64,000 nucleotides of DNA from Butyriboletus loyo (Eukaryota > Basidiomycota > Agaricomycetes > Boletales > Boletaceae). The notes below the pieces were generated by a model, which made no database searches, was not told the DNA's origin, and worked only from the letters and a program-made list of their open reading frames with translations. The stretch lies in NCBI GenBank assembly GCA_038093515.1, contig JBBPSI010000087.1, forward strand, positions 33,356 through 97,355. Direction: 5' to 3'. Position numbers and translations under genes: made by a program. Of the stretch, positions 47,578 through 60,527 are shown piece by piece; position 1 is the stretch's first letter; the number at the start of each line of letters is the position of its first letter.

Positions 47578-49616
47578 TTAGTCCGCGACGTCCGATGTTG
47601 CGTCCAACTGTTCGTCGTCTTCATCTTCATAAAACTGGTTGTCTTCCTCGTCCATCGACTCTTTCAGCTATGCAAGTACAGTCAGCGAGTCCACACACAT
47701 GTAGACGACAAACTCACCATCTCAAGGAGCTCGTGACACTCGTTCAGGTGTGCCATAACGATGCCCTGACCTTCTGGGACACTACCATCATGACCAACGA
47801 ATTTACCATCTTTGCGCATGGTGTCGATTTGGTGCAGCGCTAGTTGATACTTCGATTCTCGTCAGGACATCTCCTATACTATGCATCGAGGGCGTACTGG
47901 GTAGAGGTCGCGAGGACTGAACGGTCCACCATGTTTGTATACTTCGTTGAGGCACTTCTTGACTGTCGAGAGCTTGTTCGCCTGGAGACGGGGAGTTTAA
48001 GTTGGAAATCGCGTGCCGGGGATAGGTGAGATAGCCATACTATGGGCATCAATTCCTCTGATACAGGCTCACTCGACGATAGCAACCGGTAGATAAGACC
48101 ATAACATCGCCTCAAAAGGTAGAGTAGAACCTAGACCCTCCAATTTGTCACCGAACAGAGAGAAAGTGGAAGAGGACGACTCACGAATTGTCCTGGCGGA
48201 CGATTTCCGTCAGCATCCACAAACTTGCCGTCAATTCTCATCTTGTCAATCTCTTGGAGACTCAGAGAATAGTTGTATAGGTCCGTTTCCCGGAGGCTCC
48301 ATCGGTGCGTAAGAACAAGATTCTCAAGCTCGCAACGAAGCTGGCTGAGGCGATCGTGTATCGGCTTGAGCGAACTAGCGACGTTCTTGGAATCGTCTTT
48401 GGCCTTGATCTGCTGCAAAATGTCGAAGCAATCTTCCAGGAGCGATGAGCATACTGCCTGCGATGCAGGCACGATGCCCCCTGGTCCAAGGAATTTTCCA
48501 TCAACACGTTTCCTATATAGATTGAGACTGTCAATTCAATCATTGTCTTGGCAGATGTATTGAAGCAAACGAAATGAACGGGGTACTCAACGAGTCAATC
48601 TTGCGAAGCTCTTCAGCCAGAGGCTTAAGCTCGGCCTTGTGTGATCCCTCCTTGGCAGCCAGGGCTACTAGTTGTCGTCGCAGGGTAACCAGACGGTCGT
48701 GGATGGGAATAAGCTCGACGGAGATTTCAGAGAGGGAGTCTTGCAGAGACCGCACGATAGCATCTATGGAAATCGCAAGGCTTGGCGTAAATGGTGCAGT
48801 CCAAGCCGGCCAAGAAGGAAAGTGGCGCACCGCATTCGTTCAGTTGCCGTTCGAGCAATTTCGTCATGGCTTCTGGATGCTTGCCGCTCTCGGCGTCGTG
48901 TTGGACGATGGCGCGTAACTCTCCTAATCGCCGGTGAAATGGGGCAAGATCGGATTCGTTATAGTGACCTGATTCCTCCATGTGGGTGATAATTTGCTGA
49001 AGCAAAGAAGGGATGGCATCAGTAGGTGTTTACATGATCAATACTGGGCAGTGACAGGAGCGTCGAAAAGGAGCAACTGCGGGAACTCGAAACAGGAGTG
49101 GACAAGTGCGCAAGGATGGAACGGAAAGGCGGCGAGGCAATGCGCACTAACCCGCATGGAGGCTAATTGGGAATACACTGCAGGGCATTCCTTCGTGCGG
49201 CCGAGGGTGAGATAGCAAAGGGAGAGGAGACTGAAGACATCCGCGAGGGTGGTGTCTAAGCGATTGTTGTAGGTGGTGCTGTCGTCGCGAATATCGTTCA
49301 GTTTTGTGACTGATCTGGGTGTGGGCGAGAGTGTCAGGGGGGAGGATGGTTGGACGGACCTTGTTTGACGACGGCTTGGTATAGGGCATTTACCGCTGAT
49401 GGCTTGATGAAATCGGCGCGATCTCTCTTGAGAGCAGTGAGCCGGTTCCGGATGCTGCGGTGGGTAAGGGTAGATAGCGGAGACGAATGGCAAAAAGGGA
49501 GGGTACATACTTTATCACGGCCTCGAGGATGGGCAACTCTGGGGTATAAAAGAGATCAGCAACGACGCCAGCGGGGATCGTTCGTGCTCACCCTCCTGCG
49601 CGACCGGAGCAGTCAT
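47578..49616 (-). CDS. DUF2408 family protein
   Basis: ATG 49616-49614 (MTAPVAQEELPILEAVIK after the first intron), stop at 47578. About seven exons. The protein is almost wholly helical. Four similar units occur, each with an HDRL or HRRL turn (PFHRRLGELRAIV, PIHDRLVTLRRQL, PIHDRLSQLRCEL) and a following IDxxRxDGKFxxxxG motif (KIDSKRVDGKFLGPGG, EIDKMRIDGKFVDADG, QIDTMRKDGKFVGHDG). That repeat is the DUF2408 pattern known from ascomycetes and basidiomycetes. The acidic tail is DEEDNQFYEDEDDEQ. No biochemical role is established. Divergent from tropomyosin, 167 bp apart. Confidence 0.8.
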
Positions 49617-49783
49617 CTTGCAAGGACCGCAATTGAAGGATACTATGATCACAAAAGGCAAGGTCGGCTTGTTTCCCACGAGTACCGAGCACGTCTATTT
49701 AATCGCGTTCAGTCCCAACATCGACCGCAGCCGCTCGTTCTTCTCCATCAACAAAACCGTCTCCAGCTCAGCCTACGAACACG

Positions 49784-50429
49784 ATGGAAAAGATTAGAGA
49801 GGTAAACTCGTCCCCCCTCCGTCCTGCTCTTACTCATTCCTTCGCTCAGAAACTGAGCTCCCTCCGCGCCGAGGCTGATACTGCCGTCACCCGTGCAGAA
49901 GAAGCAGAAGCCAAGAACAAGTTGGCCGAACAACAGCTCCTCGAGAAGGAGCAGTCCATCACCTCCCTCAACGTCCAGATCGCACGTCTGGACAACGAAC
50001 TCCAAGCCACTGAAGAGAAGCTTGCCCTCGCCAAGTCTGCCCAAGAAGACGGAGAACACTCAAAGACTACAAACGACAGCCTCGCACGAAAGATTGTACT
50101 GTTGGAGGAGGAGCTTGATGCAGCCGAAAAGAACGTCAAGGAGACAACCGAGAAGTGCGTCGTTTCCGATGCCTGTTATCTCGAGATCTGTCGTTGATCG
50201 CCTCTCTAGACTGCGACAAGTCGATGTCAAGGCTGAGCACTTTGAGCGCCAGGTGCAGCGTGCAGAGCAAGAGCGTGACCAATGGGAGCAAAAGTACGAG
50301 GTATGGCGGATGCGATGCTGGCCCCATGACGCTGCATTCTCATGTTTTTCTTTCTAGGAAATGCTTGCCAAGTACAAGGCTTCGCAAGGCGAACTTGATG
50401 AGCTCATGAAGAGTATGGAAGGCCTCTGA
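49784..50429 (+). CDS. tropomyosin (short fungal form)
   Basis: Coiled-coil protein that lines formin-built actin cables. Four exons; exon 1 is 18 nt (49784-49801, MEKIRE), then a 48-nt intron. The 161-residue product matches the short fungal tropomyosin length. It is one continuous heptad repeat without Pro or Cys, e.g. KLSSLRAEADTAVTRAEEAE and IVLLEEELDAAEKNVKE. It ends SQGELDELMKSMEGL. The MEKIREKLSSLR start is typical and would be N-acetylated in vivo for end-to-end overlap. Introns join KL and YEE without frame loss. The opposite-strand Ser-rich frame is an artefact of the coiled coil. Confidence 0.95.
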
Positions 50430-50687
50430 ACCTCGTCCCCGTCTTGCATCTACTTATCTCACTCTTCTGAGAACCTATAGTTTGGTCATTTGCAGTGATT
50501 TCACACATTGTACACCTACCTCTCCGTCGCTTTACACTCTCCTTAATTTACAGTCATGGAATTAACCAGTAAATGTCATTCATCGGAATCCGGTCAAACT
50601 TCGGTTTCATTATCGCTCGCATCTACACTCTGTGGCTTCTTCACAAATTAGTGATGGGTGCACCATCAGGTCGGCGTGCATTAAATA

Positions 50688-51335
50688 TCACTGCTCGTGG
50701 AAATTCAGCGAAATAGAATTGACACAGTGACGCTCATCGACTGCATCGTTCGTTAGTCGATGGATCGAAACAACGATAACGCAACGTACTGGGCGTAGCG
50801 AACCCTTCGCCTTTGAAAACATGCCCCAAATGCCCACCACAGGCAGTACAGGTAATCTCGGTTCTGACCATGCCAAGTGTCCGATCCTCATGCCGGCTCA
50901 CGGCCCCAGGAATGGCTGCGATATACGATAAGCGACCAACCACGGGTAGACGAGCAGCAAACATTACCATCAAAGAAGGCAGGCCATCCGCAGCCACTCT
51001 TGAACTTGGTGTTGCTCTTGTACAGCGGTGTCCCACAGCCAGCGCAGGCATAGACGCCTTCCTCACCATGGCGCTCGTATTTACCAGTCCCTGAAGGCTC
51101 TGTCCCTTTCTGACGTAGAATCCTGAACTACCCTCCATGATCGTCAATGCCCTCAATACCAACCGTGCTTGTACACGCTTACCTGCTCAGGAGTGAGTAT
51201 CGCACGCCATTCAGACTCGGATTTGATCTTTGACTCGACCATTCTCGTGGTGGAGTGGTAAAACGGACGCAAAGAAGTGGTGGGACGGCAGCTGTGTAGT
51301 GCTAGTATGCGACGCTGAAAGGCGAGCAATGTCAT
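50688..51335 (-). CDS. msrB: peptide methionine-(R)-S-oxide reductase, MsrB type
   Basis: Reduces methionine-R-sulfoxide in proteins. ATG 51335-51333. The first about 32 residues ([20 protein letters not shown]) are basic and acid-free, suggesting mitochondrial import; a second Met ([10 protein letters not shown]) could give a cytosolic form. The core reads [33 protein letters not shown] and [14 protein letters not shown]. The two zinc CxxC pairs are YACAGC and CTAC. The last intron joins to [13 protein letters not shown], which carries the catalytic cysteine. Four or five exons; about 165 residues. Stop 50688-50690. Confidence 0.92.
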
Positions 51336-51785
51336 CCTGGAGTGATCGCGCAGCTCGTCTGCTTTGCTTGCCCAATGAGGAAGGTAGTGTTCAACTGATA
51401 TCCATGCTAGTTACCATCACTTTACTACCGAGCACTTTGGAATCACAGACCGCTACGGTAGAACCGTCTGACGCTAGCAGTTGCGCACCTCCCCACTGAT
51501 CAGTAAAAGTGCAAACCCACGTTACCAAACTGCCGGGATGCCAGATTGACTCTGCCACGAAGTTAGGTGGGCTCACCTGTCATCAGTTGTAGCCTGCCGC
51601 GGACGGCATTCTGACCAAAGGTGTACGCGTCCCCTAGTACTTGAATAAATAAAATTGAGAAGAGAGGGAAGTTCATTCTTAAGGACACCAAAGTAATATT
51701 TCGTAGTAACGACACTATGTAGGGTGCTCATTCAAAAATTAAAGAGTCTATCGAATACTCATACACTGTTCCGAGTCAATGCATG
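51336..51785. other. intergenic region, no gene seen
   Basis: These 450 bp lie between the MsrB start and the 3' end of the AT-hook gene on the same strand. No recognisable feature. Confidence 0.5.
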
Positions 51786-52239
51786 TTAATCCAGCGTGAC
51801 ATTCGAGCTACTGGCCACTGCTAGCACTGAACACGCAATGTAATTAGCTTTCAAGAACGCACCTTTTTCCCGAGCCTTCACAGGGCAATTATTTACACTC
51901 CACCTCCCCTTGCACTCGAGACTCTTACAGTGAGTGCATGTTCTTGGTTTGTTTCGCTTTTTCTGCTGTCTGTCATCGGCGCGTTCGGCTGCGGCACACT
52001 TGTTTGGACGGCTGTCCTCTTCGCAGATGAGCTCCTTGCTTTCCGCTGATTTTGGAGTAGGTGATGGATCTGCCTTACTAGGTAGTAGGTTACAGACGAG
52101 GCCAGGCATCCGTTCCTTGTGTTTTCTTTCTTGACTGAACTGGTTCACCGTTCTTGCGTGGCCGTCCAACGTTCTTTGTACCAGGCGCGTTCTTCGGCCC
52201 TTTTGGACGACCACGTCCTCATTTGATTGGTGCGGACAT
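51786..52239 (-). pseudogene. AT-hook plus CxxC zinc-motif protein gene with in-frame TGA
   Basis: Reading from ATG 52239-52237, the frame gives MSAPIK, then TGA (52221-52219), then GRGRPKGPKN and VGRPRKNGEP, two AT-hook DNA-binding motifs. A 52-nt intron (52046-52097) joins this frame to a downstream exon that carries RTCTHCKSLECKGRWSVNNC (C-x2-C-x4-C-x8-C) and ends at 51786. The total is 134 codons, in frame throughout except for the TGA. The sequence context suggests that the TGA replaces CGA (Arg), a single C-to-T change. Alternatively a missed 5' exon bypasses it. AT-hooks with this kind of cysteine cluster occur in lineage-specific agaricomycete proteins, some near transposons; that link is inference. 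Confidence 0.5.
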
Positions 52240-52527
52240 AGTGCGATGGAGGTACTAGAAATGTACGGGCGTCTCGGGTTGTCTTCAGTGTTGAACGAAC
52301 ACAGTGATGCGTTCAACGAGCGTCGTCGGGCGTGACAACGAAAGTAAGGAGACGACGTTGAAAGACAAGCAGCAAGACATTGTCACATTGAAGATGAGAC
52401 ACACCAGTCCGACCGACTCTCCGATAAGGTTTTGAGAGTCCGATATATTACTGTACACCTTCGATCGGAGTACTGGACCTGGCAGCAGGAAGTGACCACG
52501 TAGAACTCGCCATACGACCGCTACATC

Positions 52528-53606
52528 ATGCCACTGACCGACGAACAACGAAACGCGTTGCCAGCCTTACGCGCCATGTTCAACGACCTACCGATACCTT
52601 TCGGCACCGCCGCGTCCCTGGACGAACGCGCTCAACAGCCCAATCCAGGTACCTTCCCAGCGGACGTCACCGTCCGCGTAGAGATCGCCCCACCCTCCCC
52701 CCACCCTCACCCCCTCCTCAACAGCAGCACACTAAAGACGCCTGAGCGCGTCCCCGTATATTTCTTCACCCTCCACGACGACCGACTTCAATCCGAGCCT
52801 GGACCGGACGTCGCAGACACCCACGTCACCTTCTTCATCCATGGCGGGGGCAACGTTGTCGGCCACCCCGCCTACCCACCGTTCGTCGAATTTTACATCC
52901 AGCTGCTCCGTGCCGTCGCCACACACTCGGGAGACGTGCGCAAATGCGTGCTCGTCGCGCCGAGCTATCGTCTCGCCACCGTCCCTGAGAACGCTTTTCC
53001 AGCCCCCCTGCAGGACCTCATGGCCGCCTACGACTATGTGCTCGGCAAAGGATACAAGGCGTCCAATATCGTCATTGCGGGAGACAGTGCTGGGGGTAAC
53101 CATGGTCAGTGCGATCAAGCCCCCTCGTCGGTGACGCGTGGAACTGACAACGCCCATCGACAGCGGTCGTGATGACACACCTCGTCTTGCAGTCGGACAG
53201 ACAATCACCCCACGGTGTCGTCTCCATCGCACCATTCCAAATGTACCGTCAGCTGAGCGAGTACGCCAAGGCGCAGGCTAAGAACGACATTTGCGACATG
53301 TCTTTACTTGCGACGGCGTCGAAGGCATATCTCGGCGACTCGGGCGTGGCACTCACAGACCCCCTCGTGTCAGGGGCTTTTATCCCCTTCACGGCGTCTT
53401 GGCCCAAGACACTGATACTAGTCGGAACCGGGGACCAGTTGATAGACGCGTCCCGCGAGCTGGAAAAGCGCCTTATGGCCCAAAACCGGCCAGTGGAACT
53501 TGTCGAATACGACGAACGTCCGCATGGATGGTGGTCTCTGGGGCACATTTTTCCAGATGATGTTCAGGATGCGGCGCAGAGGATCGCCCGATTCGTTCTT
53601 CATTAG
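52528..53606 (+). CDS. alpha/beta-hydrolase, hormone-sensitive-lipase-like esterase
   Basis: Two exons joined across a 57-nt intron that begins after GDSAGGNH near 53104. The product is about 340 residues. Oxyanion-hole motif FFIHGGGNVVGHPAY; nucleophile elbow IVIAGDSAGGNH with the catalytic Ser; the acid residue is probably in LILVGTGDQLIDASRELEKR; the His is in ERPHGWWSLGHIF. The HGGG motif places it with the HSL/plant carboxylesterase group (arylacetamide-deacetylase-like). There is no signal peptide, so it is likely intracellular. It acts on short acyl esters or amides by family analogy; the natural substrate is unknown. Confidence 0.88.
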
Positions 53607-54185
53607 CACGAGTTTCACCTGTATACTCTGGTTTGCCACATCAAGCCAATCAGGTGGTTTTCCTTCACCATGTTAATGCAGTACCTCCTGTGGTCACGGT
53701 ACTGTAAGATAAGTATACCGAGTTCCAGAACTTTAACCAATGTGTACATGATCGGTAGCGACATGTATTTTTAATCCAGTTAGTCAACAATGCCCTGACG
53801 AACTTGGATCAATGAGAGCGAGACCACATGGCTTGGCGACTGACCTGAAAAAAGCGCTAAAGCACAAAACAAGGTGGAATAGGCAAAAAAGAAAGAAAAA
53901 TCAGCAGAAGTGCCATGGTATCCAAGAGGGAGTGCAGAGACGTAATCAGAAATGTGCCATAGGGAAAGGGTAAATAGAGACGACCTGTAGATCCATACAT
54001 GTGCGCTCAAAGTAATGTGAAGTTAAGAGGCCGGCGGGAAAGGAGTGGGGACGCCCATTAAGTATAGGCTAAACTATTACTGTTGCAAGGGAGATGTTCG
54101 CAGAATATGCAATAAATGGGAGATACATATCGTCTCGGGCGTCGATTTCCGCTCATCGTCCGCTGGCGTGAGGGATGTCGCACGA
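53607..54185. other. convergent intergenic region, no gene seen
   Basis: These 579 bp separate the stops of the esterase and the kinase. No recognisable feature. Confidence 0.5.
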
Positions 54186-55906
<1,721 letters not shown>

Positions 55907-55973
55907 TGGAGAACGGAGATGACGAGAAAAAAACAAACAAACAAGACGCTGCAAGGGAAGGTCGGATGTAGGT

Positions 55974-55979
55974 CACGTG
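55974..55979. promoter_or_regulatory. CACGTG palindrome in the STK32/GUK1 divergent promoter
   Basis: A CACGTG core sits in the middle of the 120-bp space between the divergent start codons at 55906 and 56027, a good position for a shared bHLH-type site. Binding is inferred. Confidence 0.4.
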
Positions 55980-56026
55980 GGAGATACGGAGACCCGTTAT
56001 GCTCTTGTGACCAGCGTGACAGTCCC

Positions 56027-56724
56027 ATGTTGCTGCACCGTCCCCTGGTAGTATTTGGACCGTCTGGCGTAGGAAAGGGTACCCTCCTCGCCCGCCTCTT
56101 TGCCGAATTTTCAGACACGTTCGCTTTCAGTGTATCTCGTATGTCACTCCTGTCCTTTCACTACCTAACCGAAACAACATCATCAGATACCACTCGGCAA
56201 CCCCGTCCTGGAGAAACCAATGGCAAAGCGTACCACTTTGTGTCCAACGAAGAATTTAGAGCCCTCCTCGCCGATAACGCCTTTATCGAGCATGCCCAGT
56301 TTTCCGCAAACTTCTACGGCACCTCTTGGCAAGCCATCCATGCCGTCCGCGAATCGGGCAGGCGCTGTGTGCTTGACATTGACTCTCAGGTACATCTCCC
56401 AGGAACACCCCTCCACCCCTGCTCACCCCCCTCCAGGGTGTCAGGCAGGTCAAGCAAACAGATCTGAACCCCGTCTACCTCTTCATCTCCCCACCCGATA
56501 TGTCCACCCTCCGTCGCCGATTGCGCGGCCGTGGAACTGATGGAGAGGAAGCCATCCAGAGACGTCTTGCCACTGCACTCGCGGAGATTGAGTATGCACA
56601 ACAGCCGGGAACGTGTGACTATGTCATTGTCAACGATGACATCGATATAGCGTACGCATCTTTTAAAAAAGTCGCGCTCGGAGAGAACATCGAAAGCGAT
56701 GCCGTACCTCCTTTAGACGATTGA
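56027..56724 (+). CDS. GUK1: guanylate kinase
   Basis: Phosphorylates GMP to GDP with ATP. Three exons: 56027-56138, 56187-56389 and 56437-56724. The 200-residue product is exactly the family size. P-loop VVFGPSGVGKGTLL; GMP-binding TTRQPRPGETNGKAYHFV and FIEHAQFSANFYGTS; CVLDIDSQGVRQVKQ across intron 2; VYLFISPPDMSTLRRRLRGR; end DYVIVNDDIDIAYASF. The start at 56027 (MLLHRPLVVFGP) is chosen because the frame upstream is open but shows no family similarity. Confidence 0.95.
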
Positions 56725-56795
56725 TCAGATCAAAGAAGCATGATACCATTATGGACAATCGAAAATTCATCGTGATGTACTTGTAGTGATCTATA

Positions 56796-57633
56796 TCAGA
56801 CTCTAAATCGCATATACGCCATCAGCAGTGCAGAACACCCCGTCACTACATCCTCTCCGTGTCAGTCTCTGCCGGTAACCGTCCAAAGTAACACACGTAC
56901 CGAACCCAACCAAGTACTGCAGCGTAGTAGCCTGCGAAAAAGAAAATCACGTCTCAACAACCACACTCGCCGGAAGTACAAGGTGTCCTACCTTGGATGC
57001 CTGAATCGCCGTCCGAAGGTTCGCAATCTCCTGTTCGATCCTCGTGTCCACCTCCTTGATCTTGAGCTCCTGTCCACTGCTCTCCTCCCTCATCCGTCCC
57101 TTTTCAAGGTTCAGATCCAAGCGTACACCCGCCTGCGTCCGCGTGATTTCCTCCCGAAGCCGCTGCTTCAGCTTCTCCATATCAGTCTGCAATCGATCAT
57201 TCTCTGCCTTGATCATCGCTAGATCATTTTTCGCCATCAATTGCAGTTCTGATTTAAGCTGTGTAAAGTCCACTTGCTGGGTATATTGGTGCTGTGCGCG
57301 GCCCCCGTCAATCTCCGTCGCCGGTCTGCCAGCAACCCGAGTACAGACCTTTTCTTGGTCAGCCTTGGTCACCATGTTACTCGTCATGTTCCGAATGCTC
57401 TCGTCGATGACCTCTGCCATGGCAGACATGATCCCTTCGGCTTGTTGTCGGTTCAGCCCTTCTCGTTCTAAGCGCTGCACAAAGTGGTGTGTGTCGAAAT
57501 GAAAGTCATGGCGCGCAGCACTCGCTCGAAACGCCCGCGCCGACGGTGGTGTCGCTATCAATGAACGTAGTGGTCTTGGCCTTTGTGTGGGTAAAAATGT
57601 GTATGCCAGTCGGGTGCTGAACGTTGTGGACAT
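56796..57633 (-). CDS. mitochondrial CCDC90/MCUR1-family (FMP32-like) inner-membrane protein
   Basis: ATG 57633-57631 (MSTTFSTRLAYTFLPTQRPR) starts a basic presequence. The core reads HFDTHHFVQRLEREGLNRQQ and AEGIMSAMAEVIDESIRN, the DUF1640 signature, followed by a long coiled coil (LKSELQLMAKNDLAMIKAEN). Two or three introns. The last exons give TTLQYLVGF, then VVTGCSALLMAYMRFRV, a C-terminal membrane helix; stop 56796-56798. The acceptor of the final intron was chosen so that this helix stays in frame. Yeast FMP32/FMP42-type relatives support cytochrome oxidase or proline metabolism; animal MCUR1 regulates calcium uptake. The specific role here is open. Confidence 0.85.
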
Positions 57634-58716
57634 GATGCGTGGGAAAGCATACTATCTGAACACAGTTCACCTAATCGGGTAAGTGAAGAGGCGAAAATCG
57701 CTGAAATATTTTCTGGTCCATCTCTGATCGATGATCCATTATCTCGCTGGAATGGCTGTCCTTGATTTGAGGTGGAAATATCATGAGTAGTGTGGTGACT
57801 GGAAGGTCCTCGCAGCAGTTCTGTGATTTGCTCAACCACTTGCATCGAGGCCTCGGTGTTCCCGGAGAGAATCCCCCAAGGATCTCGTTTGATTACACAC
57901 TTGTGCATCTTGTTGCGAGTAAGTAAAGCACATGAATATTGTCTCGGACAGCTCTCTATAGACGCCTCATAAGAGAGTCACCCCTTTGGATTGTTCTCGA
58001 TCGTCGTAATCGCATCCCGGGTCACCATCATATGACCCTTTTTTTGGCCAGCTTCTCGTCTAGGCGCACTAACTAAAGACCATCTTGTTCGGAGGAAATA
58101 TATGATCCTGGTACAACCAGGGGTCGGGGGAATCCTACTTCCCATTAACCATGTCCACAACGTCTGCGTTGACAGAGACCACTGTCTCGATTATCTTTGC
58201 ATTCTTTGCATCGGGGGTTGCGCCGTCCTGGCGTCCATGCTTCATCGGTGGGGGCGGTCCTCGGGGAGATTATTCAGCCCTACCACTCGTCCGCCAGACC
58301 AAACATGGACATGTACATACCAGTGATCACGATGCATGGGTGACGGGCACTGTACCAGTTGAGAAGCATCGTCGAAGGGTACGGTGACTGACTTGTCATA
58401 TGTGGAGCAGGAAATAGACGATCTGGTCATATACAGAATTGTGTACCATGCCATGAATCTCGGACATAAACCTCTCGTAGAGAACCTTCGGACGAAGAGA
58501 TGTAGTAGTCGACGCGAATTCTCCAGGAACAAGATCGCCCCACACACCCGCGGGTGTCTGTGTCTGTATCTCGAAAAGTAAACCCGAGCGATAGTCGGAT
58601 CGTCCCTCTACATCAACGTGCGGGTACACAATTCAAACGAACATGCGTAGAGTTAGCTACTTTCGTCAGTAATACCGTGCGAAAAAGGGCGAGAATAGTC
58701 TTTGAACGCGACCGCA
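57634..58716. other. 1.08 kb region between FMP32-like gene and NUP53
   Basis: Both flanking genes start here, so it is a divergent promoter region. A small + strand frame at 58151-58387 (ATG in an ACC-ATG context, MSTTSALTETTVSIIFAFFA) could encode a short membrane peptide, possibly spliced near 58311. A minus-strand frame at 58396-58629 looks protein-like (PGEFASTTTSLRPKVLYERF) but has no start codon near its 5' end and no donor I trust. Neither is annotated as a gene. Confidence 0.4.
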
Positions 58717-59920
58717 ATGAGTTCGAATGTGGCACACACCCAAAGCACAAATCCCTGGGGTACTTCGAGTACCGCAGCTTATTCCGGCCTTGGTTCATCG
58801 CTGACAGACACGTTCGGCCAGTCGAGAACCCACTACCAACCAGGATACATGATGGTCAGTCACTCCACCCCCGCTCCATCCCTTCCTCACCGACTCTCCT
58901 CGCAGTCTGCCCAACAACATAATGTACACGCACCCCAAAACGCCCAGCATACAGACGAGATACCCACCGTGCAAACTAAAGCAAAAATGAACCTCGCCCT
59001 TTCTCGTGGTGGCGCCTCCCTCTTTGGGGCCGATTCCATGTTCGAGAGCTCTTCAACGTTAGCCCTGTCCTTCCCCCGTGTCGACTACCATTGAACATTT
59101 TATTCATGCAGACAACGACAGGCTTTCGCAGACACAGATGCACCTCCCACAACTTCCATCAATGACGTGTTTCGGGAGTCACCCTTTGGCACATCGGAGA
59201 GGGCGTTACCAAGAGTGTGTCATAGAATTCTACACCGTTCATAGCCTAAGACTAACCCGCGCTTTTATCAGGCATTCTCTCTGGACGGTCCTTCCTTCTC
59301 ATCACCAGCCCGCCCATCCCGTACAGACGCAATACCTTCCACAACCCCAATCAGTTACGTGATCGTGTTCGGATACCCCCCCGACAAGTACTCCGTGACT
59401 GTCGAATACTTCAAATCTCTCGGAGCAGCCACAGAACCTGAACCCAACACAGAGATCGTCAATTGCTTTCGAATTGGGTTTAGAGATCCTGGAGAAGCAG
59501 CACGTATCGTTCGAAGGAACGGCGAGGTTCTGGGTGGAAGCTGGATGATCGGTGTCAAGTGGGCTGTATGTTACCTGTCTCTTTTCGAACATTCTGGTTT
59601 CAACTATCTTCTTTTCTTAGGACTCGGCAGCAGCAGCGGCAGATCTTGGATCGTCTCTGCGGGCACCCGAGCTTGTAACGTCGACGACATCGTCTCAAAA
59701 CCATTTGCATCCATCTGCAATGGCTATCGATAGCCCTGCAACCGTGGTGGGTACGCCAATTAAGCTTGCACCATCTGTCGCCGCTTTTCGTAAGGGACAC
59801 GCGCCGGCCGCTGCCTCTCCTGCACAAAGGATAACGCCTATGTTGACGGCACCATCCCAGGGACCAGGCCCCAATAAGAGCATGCTTGGGCAGGTAACAG
59901 ACTTGTTCTTTGGATGGTAG
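58717..59920 (+). CDS. NUP53: nucleoporin NUP53/NUP35 family
   Basis: Linker nucleoporin of the inner ring, binding NUP170 and membrane. The first ATG is 58717 (MSSNVAHTQSTNPWGTSS); the upstream open frame has none. Five exons. The N-terminal half is Ser/Thr/Gln-rich with NPWG and SLFGAD motifs. The RRM-like MPPN domain reads ISYVIVFGYPPDKYSVTVEY, FKSLGAATEPEP and NCFRIGFRDPGEAARIV, ending SWMIGVKWAD. The C-terminal NKSMLGQVTDLFFGW is the amphipathic, Trp-ended membrane-binding helix of the family; stop 59918-59920. About 310 residues. Confidence 0.9.
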
Positions 59921-60527
59921 GTTATAGTACGATGGACTGCTGCTTCTTTGGGTGTTGTGGCAGAGGGCAAAATTATCATGACAGATAACACGTTTGTCTC
60001 TCTGCAATCTCTGAGGGCATCAAAAGGTCTTATAATTCCTCTGACACCCACTAACCGCGATTTGTGGGTCGTGCATGCACGGTTCTCAGCAGTGAACGAA
60101 ACGCCTGGGAGGGCGTGTGGTCTTCACTTGCACACGTGACGTATTCAGTTAAAACGGCCAGCGTATCCTTGTCAACACCGGAAATCATGGCGACCGATGT
60201 CGTGCAACACTCCAGCACCAGAAGCTCGCCCCCAAGTTGTGAACCCGATGCAGTTTACAGTGCGCTGTGTCAGATACGAAGACATACATAGCACGAAGCC
60301 TATGAAGGGAGAGCGGAGAGAAGACACGTACAGTGGATCCCGAGCGAATATCACGCAGCTTGTGATACTCAACCAAGTTGCTGTCTTCCCACTGGCTGAG
60401 ATATCATGTGCCGGTCTCTAACACTGACGCGGAGGTGGAAGTTCAAGGGCTGAAAGAATACTCACTCGGAGTGAATATTTGATCGGGGGAAAACCTGGTA
60501 CCCAAGCCGGAGGACACGAAAAATAAG
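59921..60527. other. convergent intergenic region, no gene seen
   Basis: These 607 bp separate the stops of NUP53 and MAK16. Small frames on both strands (59948-60139, 60197-60421) lack splice or domain support. Confidence 0.45.

Noticed and set aside
57558..57908. Minus-strand frame MHKCVIKRDPWGILSG..
   Set aside because: Starts with ATG but runs into the start of the FMP32-like gene in another frame; no domain or conserved pattern.
58396..58629. Minus-strand frame PGEFASTTTSLRPKVLYERF..
   Set aside because: Looks protein-like but has no ATG near its 5' end, a stop just upstream, and no donor/acceptor giving a longer product.
59695..60421. Small frames in the NUP53/MAK16 convergent gap
   Set aside because: Partly antisense to NUP53 and partly without a start, splice site or family support.
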